This document shows positions 58,710 through 64,000 of a stretch of 64,000 nucleotides of DNA, one piece after another. Within the stretch, counting starts at the first letter, position 1. Each line of letters opens with the position of its first letter. The position numbers and the translations under genes are program-made. Under the pieces are notes generated by a model. It was not told the origin of the DNA. It did no database searches and saw nothing but the letters and a program-made list of their open reading frames with translations. Source of the DNA: Ailurus styani (Eukaryota > Chordata > Mammalia > Carnivora > Ailuridae); contig LNAC01000346.1 in NCBI GenBank assembly GCA_002007465.1, positions 2,121,525 through 2,185,524 on the forward strand, read 5' to 3'.

Positions 58710-59799
58710 TAGGGTGTCTATTTTTAAACTTCTGTTTAGGGAGTTTAAGTCAATCATGTCCACTCTGATTTTTATCAATATAAATATGTGAAGTTTTCTT
58801 CTGATTATCATTTAATTAGAGACAATAGTATCTGATATGTAGGGTTGAATTACTATTTTTCAAAAATTCTGCATATTTATTCTTTATTTCCTCTTTCTCT
58901 GGTGAATATGAACTAATCTTTTTTTAAATATATTCCAGGAGAAAGAAATATTGTTATTGTGTAGTTTTAAATTGTGTTATTTTCTAAATCTATTGTAACC
59001 CTGTAGCAAAGTGTGGATTTATGCTTTGTATAAATATGGAGGATTTGAGGAATGAAGTACATGGTCAACTTTTGTGCCTATTTTTTATGCCCTTGAGATG
59101 AAGTCACTCTTTCTAGTATTCTATATATTTCCATAAAGTCTGTCTTTTAGATGTTGCTTAATTCTTTAACTTTTTTTCTCCATCTGCTTGATTTCTTTCA
59201 CACCGAGTGGTAGTTTCCTGCTTTTAGTAGTTCCCTATTTCTTTTTTAACACCTGTAGGTCCTACTTTATAAAGTTAGTTGTTCTGATATTCAATCCATA
59301 GGTAACCAAATATCTCCATTGTGTTTGTGGTTTTTAGTGTTATCAACTGTCTCTTTGTATGTTTTTTTGCCTACTCTACCTTAATCGTTATCAGGATACA
59401 ACCAATGCTTTCTTATTATTTATTTTTCCTAATATATCTTTGCCCTTTTTTTTTTTGGCTTTCTAAATAACATCATTTTAGGTTTGTATCATACAACAGC
59501 ACATATTTGACTTCTAAATGTGAGCCAATTTGAAAATCTTTATCTTTTAATTGGCAAGTTAAGCCCATTTATTTAATGTGACTAACTTATTCTGACAAAA
59601 CTTAACCATATAATTGTGTGCCCTCTGTATTATACATATAATGTTATATTTTTGTAATTTTTTACTTTATGTTGTCTGGTTCCCTTTTATTTTGCTTTCC
59701 TTTTTTAAAAAAATACTGTTTATTTTGAATAGGAGTGACTTTCATCAGCTGAAATGTTTTGGTTTTCATTTTCTGCTTTCTTTTCAAAATATATATACA

Positions 59800-59990
59800 G
59801 GGCACCTGGGTGGCTCAGTGGGTTAAAGCCTCTGCTTTCGGCTCAGGTTATGATCTCAGGGTCCTGGGATCGAGGCCCGCATCGGGCTCCCTGCTCAGCA
59901 GGGAGCCTGCTTCCCCCCCCTCTCTCTGCCTGCCTCTCTGCCTCCTTGTGATCTCTCTCCCTCTGTGAAATAAATAAATAAAATCTTTAA
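59800..59990 (+). mobile_element. CAN SINE
   Basis: GGGCACCTGGGTGGCTCAGT head, CT-rich body with a C8 run near 59915, and AATAAATAAATAAAATCTT. The A tail has been replaced by a (TA)n array. Confidence 0.96.
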
Positions 59991-60056
59991 TATATATATA
60001 TATATATACATATGTGTGTGTGTGTAACACACACACATGCATATATACATATATAA
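59988..60056. repeat. Palindromic (TA)n(TG)n-(CA)n(TA)n array
   Basis: TA repeats, then TG repeats, a short 'taac' centre, then CA repeats and TA repeats. The arms are largely complementary, so the DNA can fold back on itself. Confidence 0.9.
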
Positions 60057-60942
60057 AACTCAATGAAAAAACATATACGCTAACTTCTTTTCCTTTCCTT
60101 TTGAAAGAACAGATTTTCCTTAACCAGTGAAAACAGGTAATTCTCTATGAGGAGTTCGGGTGTGGTGATTTTTAAATTTTCTAGTTCTAAAATACACTCT
60201 TCTTTGGTTCAGTCAAAGGTGGTTTTATTTATATGAGCCAGTCATAGATGGCTCCCTTTATTTCAAGGGCAGAGAGGATGAGTAAGTCTTCTGATTTGTA
60301 ATTCTCCTCTGCTTCCATAGGATGTTTAATTTAGACCCTTCATGCCCTTCTGTTCTGCCAGCATCAATCCCTCAAGAAGTACCTCCCTCTCTCCCAGAAG
60401 TTGTGCCTTTCCAAAACTACTAGTTTTGATCTTGAATTTTAAGTCCCTTCCATAATTCCCCAGCCTCCATGCTTTGACCTGTCCATCCTCAGTGTCCAAG
60501 CATGGAACTCTTTCTCTCATGGGTCATTCATATTTCCTGCCATTGCTTGTCCCACCAACCTCTCCTTTTTTCCGTTCAGCCTGCCTCTCACTGTCAGCTC
60601 CAGTGTGGGCTCCAGATCAAAACTTACTTATTTGGGGATGTTTATTTCCTTCCTTATATGTAAATTAAAGATTGCAGTATTTTCCATCTCCTATTTAAGA
60701 TTTAGGAATGAGTTAAGGGTGGTTTCATGTACGTTCCTTCTTGCTCTATATGGATTTTTAGAGGCTGGGGAGAGAAATTCTGATGAGGTGGTTGCCATTA
60801 TTCTACAGAAACCCAGAAGATTTTCCTTTATTTCCAAAAAAAAACAATTACATTATGGTTTTATTCTGATGGAAATTATGTAGTAGAGATAGAAAGATAT
60901 ATGATTCTGTAGAATTAGAAGAGAACGGAGGTGGTCTAGACG
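60057..60942. other. AT-rich to mixed, no recognised feature
   Basis: Some T/C-rich text near 60300-60600; open frames up to 92 codons without splice context. Nothing supported. Confidence 0.5.
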
Positions 60943-61125
60943 GGGTGCCTGGGTGGCTCAGTTGGTTAAGAGTCTGCCTTTGTCTCTGGTCATGATCCCA
61001 GGGTCCTGGGAGCCCCACATTGGGCTCCCTGCTGAGTAGGGATTCTGCTTCTCCCTCTTCCTCTGCCTGCTGTTCCCCTGCTTGTGTTCTCTTTCTGTCA
61101 AATAAATAAATAAAATCTTAAAAAA
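60943..61125 (+). mobile_element. Older-type CAN SINE
   Basis: GGGTGCCTGGGTGGCTCAGT with 'ggttaagagtctgcctttgtc' and 'cctgctgttcccctgcttgtg'. Its body is shorter and more diverged than young copies. Confidence 0.93.
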
Positions 61126-61210
61126 GAAGGATGAGAATGTCTGGAATGATATCCTTGCCTAGGCAAGAGAGAATAAGATAAGATAATTAATACCCAAGTA
61201 GAAAAGTTAC

Positions 61211-61303
61211 CTTTTTTTTAATTTTATTTTTATTCTTTGCCCAAGGGGTACAGGTCTGTGAATCATCAGGCTTACATCTTTCACAGCACTCACCAAAGCA
61301 CAA
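61211..61303 (-). mobile_element. Short 5'-truncated L1 insertion
   Basis: Reverse copy of the same L1 terminus seen at 20.8 kb ('cccaaggggtacaggtctgtg', 'aatcatcaggcttacatc'). Perfect 12-bp target duplication tagaaaagttac at 61199-61210 and 61304-61315. Confidence 0.95.
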
Positions 61304-61431
61304 TAGAAAAGTTACTGTTAATAAGAACAAGGAGAATTTGTGATAAAATGAAAGAAGGCAGAATTATGTATATTGAGAAGCAGGGTCACTGGGTAGGAGA
61401 CTTGGTGTGAGTTTCTGGAAGTTCTATTCTT

Positions 61432-61619
61432 TTTTTTTTTTTTTAATTTATTTGACAGAGAGAGAGAGATCACAAGTAGGCAGAGAGGCAGGCAGAGAGA
61501 GAGGAGGAAACAGACTCCCTGCCGAGCAGGGAGCCCGATGCGGGCCTCGATCCCAGGACCCTGAGATCATGACTTGAGCGGAAGGCAGAGGCTTTAACCC
61601 ACTGAGCCACCCAGGCGCC
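61432..61619 (-). mobile_element. CAN SINE with perfect 17-bp target duplication
   Basis: Reverse SINE with a T14-like tail and a GCCACCCAGGCGCC terminus. ctggaagttctattctt is at 61415-61431 and 61620-61636, where the final c is shared with the SINE end. Confidence 0.97.
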
Positions 61620-61636
61620 CTGGAAGTTCTATTCTT

Positions 61637-62932
61637 ATTGCCTATTGTTTCTTAGTTATGTAGGATTAAGACCAGTAGCTGAAGTGAAGACTGGAGTGGG
61701 TGTAGGAGGGAGAGGCTGGAAGTATGCAACAGGGATCCAGAAGAGCGTGGGTGTGCTAGAAGTGAAATCAGCATAGTTGTGTTTTTATTCTAGTTCATTT
61801 TGGAAATATGAATATATTCATATAGCATATGTTTTCTTGAGATGATTAAATGTAGTGTTAGATTTAACCAGAATTGTAGTTATGCCATACTTGTTGAAAA
61901 TAGAAAGGGATATTAAAAAAAAAAAACCTAAATGTAAAGCTCTGTTGGAGTTCAGAAGAAAAAGAGACCTACCCTAAGGTTGTGCAGAAGAGATTATAAA
62001 GTTAAGTGTGTGGATAGATCATAGTAAGATGGACTTTGAGCAGGACGAGCAGAATCTAAACAACTGGGAAGTATGTGGGAGAGGTTGCAAGGTAAGGCTC
62101 TTTCATGAGAAAACCATGTGAACAGAGTCCTGATGTGGGAATGTGGACAGTGTGTAAAGGGGAAAATGAAAATGCCTAGTGTTCCTGGAATGAGGATGGA
62201 TAAAATTGTAGGGTGGAAAACAAGTCTCAAAAAAGTAGATGTGCAAGAGATATAGCAGATTTTGGATGCCTGTCTAAGAAAGCCAGGACTATACAGATCG
62301 AACAGGAGAGAGAGATTGAAAAAACAAACCAAGACACCAAACTTTGAACACAGTAGTGATGTCAGTGCTCCTCACTTTAAGAAGTGGCTGCCCATAACAT
62401 GAGTCAGAGGCGGGAGAAATTAGAAGCAAGAAGTCCTTCTAAGAGATTATTACAATATTTTAAAGTAATGAGGATCTGAGCTCAAGGAATGATCAGAGAA
62501 TCAGGGCAGGCTTTAAGTTTGAGAAATAGTTGAAAATCATCCGTTTTATGTAATCTGGATTAAACAGAGAAAGTAGCTTTAAAAATAAATACGCCTTTCT
62601 GTATAACGAATTCATAATAAAAAAGGCTTTTTACAACCTTTGAGCTCTTAAAAGATAAATTCATATTTTGGCATTGCCTGGAGAGGCTTGGTAGACTAAA
62701 ATAGACTGTTACTTAATTGACCTTTTCCGCTTTAGTCATCTGAGGACTGACTTTTCCAACTTGCTAAAGGCATCTGAAATTGACTGAGCATTACTCCAGA
62801 GCACTTGAATGAATAGATCTTTGAAATGGCAGACATTGATCTCATATGGTAAGAACAGACTGTCAATCACTTAAAAATAGTCTCCTGAAGTAATTTAACT
62901 GATTTGGGTAGATTAGAAATTAATTTTTCCTA
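61637..62932. other. Unassigned
   Basis: Purine-rich text at 61680-62330 resembles the style of old L2-type relics but is too decayed to call. A 112-codon minus-strand frame there has no splice context. The rest is AT-rich. Confidence 0.45.
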
Positions 62933-62946
62933 GAAACAGCCCCCAG

Positions 62947-63138
62947 GGGCGCCTGGGTGGCTCAGTGGGTTAAAGCCGCTGCCTTCGGCTCAGGTCATTA
63001 TCCCAGGGTCCTGGGATCGAGGCCCACATCGGGCTCTCTGCTCAGCGGGGAGCCTGCTTCCTCCTCTCTCTCTGTCTGCCTCTCTGCCTACTTGTAATCT
63101 CTCTCTCTGTGTCAAATGAATAAATAAAAAAATCTTTG

Positions 63139-63170
<32 letters not shown>
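62947..63170 (+). mobile_element. Very young CAN SINE with a 32-base A tail
   Basis: Near-consensus SINE whose tail is 32 uninterrupted A bases (63139-63170). Perfect 14-bp target duplication gaaacagcccccag at 62933-62946 and 63171-63184. Confidence 0.98.
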
Positions 63171-63172
<2 letters not shown>

Positions 63173-63184
63173 AACAGCCCCCAG

Positions 63185-64000
63185 ATCTAGGCCAGTACAA
63201 TACGATCTAAAGTTGCTAAAGAATAGCTCAATTTCTATAGAGAAGGCATATTTTGTTCCTTCAATCTGGGATGATGGGAGAACTCCTAGCAGTGAAGGGG
63301 ATGGGTGCTTGTACCCTCCACAGAGAACACGATCAGGGAGAAGAGGATTCTTGCACACTGGAGGAAGCTCGGTGTCCTGAAGACTGGCTTTTGGAAGTAA
63401 GATCACTGGAAACAGGGTTGTGTTCCCAGTCTCACTTGGTATCTTCTTCCTGTGACCTCAAACCCTGAGATAAACTTGAAGATATTTTGAAATTTTCTAA
63501 GGAATTGTAACATCAGTAATCAGAGGGAAATTAAAGCAAACAAAAAAATATGTTCCTGTTATCTTTTCATTCTCCCCATGTCTTTCACCTTTACTTTGCC
63601 CCCTTTGGTCTTCAATTATCTTAGCTAAATAAATGATTTAAACTTTCCTTTTAAGTTGTTTTCAGTCTCTGGATAAAAGAGCAATCAAACTCTGGGACAA
63701 TTTGTCCCTCCCTTCACTTCTGTCCCTGAAATCATGACCTGGTACTTGTGTAGCCTCAAGGCAGCAGAAAAGTGCCAAAGCCCTGGGTTGTAGCATCCAT
63801 CTCTGGCTTTTTCCGTCCTACCGAGCATCCCCCTTACCCACATGGGTGAGGCTTGTCCTGTTGGCTTCTTCACTCAAGTCCATGATTGGAGCAGCTAGTG
63901 ATGTTTTGATTTCATCAGGCCCAGTAGCATTTCCTGACTGTGCCCGACGTACCTCAGCCCTCATGGGCTCTGTAGAACACTCTGAGATCTGCCCTCTCTA
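63185..64000. other. Unassigned, less AT-rich right edge
   Basis: Mixed composition, with plus- and minus-strand frames of 71 and 62 codons but no splice signals I trust. The 63690-64000 part is less AT-rich and may belong to a repeat or gene beyond the window. Confidence 0.4.

Larger units (their letters stand above)
57590..59610 (-). mobile_element. Old L1 ORF2-region, antisense, with nested insertions
   Basis: 'gtacatttcttagtaacattactcctaaatattttac' (in pieces), 'cttttaattggcaagttaagccc' and 'tatatttccataaagtctgtc' are antisense L1 coding-region text. A younger L1 3' end (58188-58325) and a CAN SINE (58507-58709) interrupt it, and a (GTTTT)n tract lies at 58037-58067. Confidence 0.75.

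Noticed and set aside
1..64000. CRISPR array, operon, phage or other prokaryotic-type system
   Set aside because: The window is vertebrate nuclear DNA. Regular spacing of SINEs and microsatellites does not form repeat-spacer arrays, and no prokaryotic-type genes are present.
1..64000. Functional tRNA genes in the SINE heads
   Set aside because: The tRNA-like heads of CAN SINEs lack a foldable tRNA body and are followed by CT-rich and A-rich SINE tails.

Overview
The window is nuclear DNA from a carnivoran mammal, most likely a mustelid or close arctoid relative. The main evidence is about two dozen tRNA-Lys-derived CAN SINEs. Their young copies carry the 'cctgggtggctcagtgggttaaagcctctgcc' type of head (split here only for naming), a CT-rich middle, an AATAAATAAAATCTT end and an A tail. 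Short 3' ends of Carnivora-type L1 elements support the same placement. The DNA is mostly AT-rich, gene-poor and intron-like or intergenic. No complete protein-coding gene, tRNA, rRNA, CRISPR array or bacterial-style operon is present.

Layout. 1-31 kb: AT-rich sequence with a solo MaLR (MLT1-like) LTR at the left edge, old L2 and MIR relics, an L1M 3' block at 20.9-21.9 kb, many SINEs and two very short L1 insertions. One short stretch near 8.0 kb looks like a real coding exon, and a weaker one lies near 18.1 kb. 31.5-35.0 kb: an almost full-length Tigger (pogo-like) DNA transposon with matching terminal inverted repeats, TA target duplications and a decayed minus-strand transposase that a SINE has split. 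35-45 kb: more repeats, a candidate minus-strand terminal exon (37.6-37.8 kb), a candidate plus-strand internal exon (40.5-40.7 kb), and an old L1 at 39.1-40.1 kb. 45.4-47.7 kb: the only strongly GC/CpG-rich block, a CpG-island promoter with an RFX X-box-like site, an E-box, an inverted CCAAT box, a G-quadruplex motif and two good minus-strand splice donors. 48-64 kb: AT-rich sequence again, with L1M fragments, an LTR relic and several SINEs, including nested insertions at 57.6-59.6 kb.

The promoter and the exon-like stretches suggest one or two real transcription units. I could not name the gene or prove how the exons connect, so these are reported as candidates. Two single N bases are present. 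The one at 28,517 separates two identical 136-bp copies and is almost certainly an unmerged contig overlap. I found no convincing new biological system. The most useful leads are the unnamed exons, the CpG-island promoter, a perfect 17-bp hairpin at 43.5 kb and the dated transposon nests.
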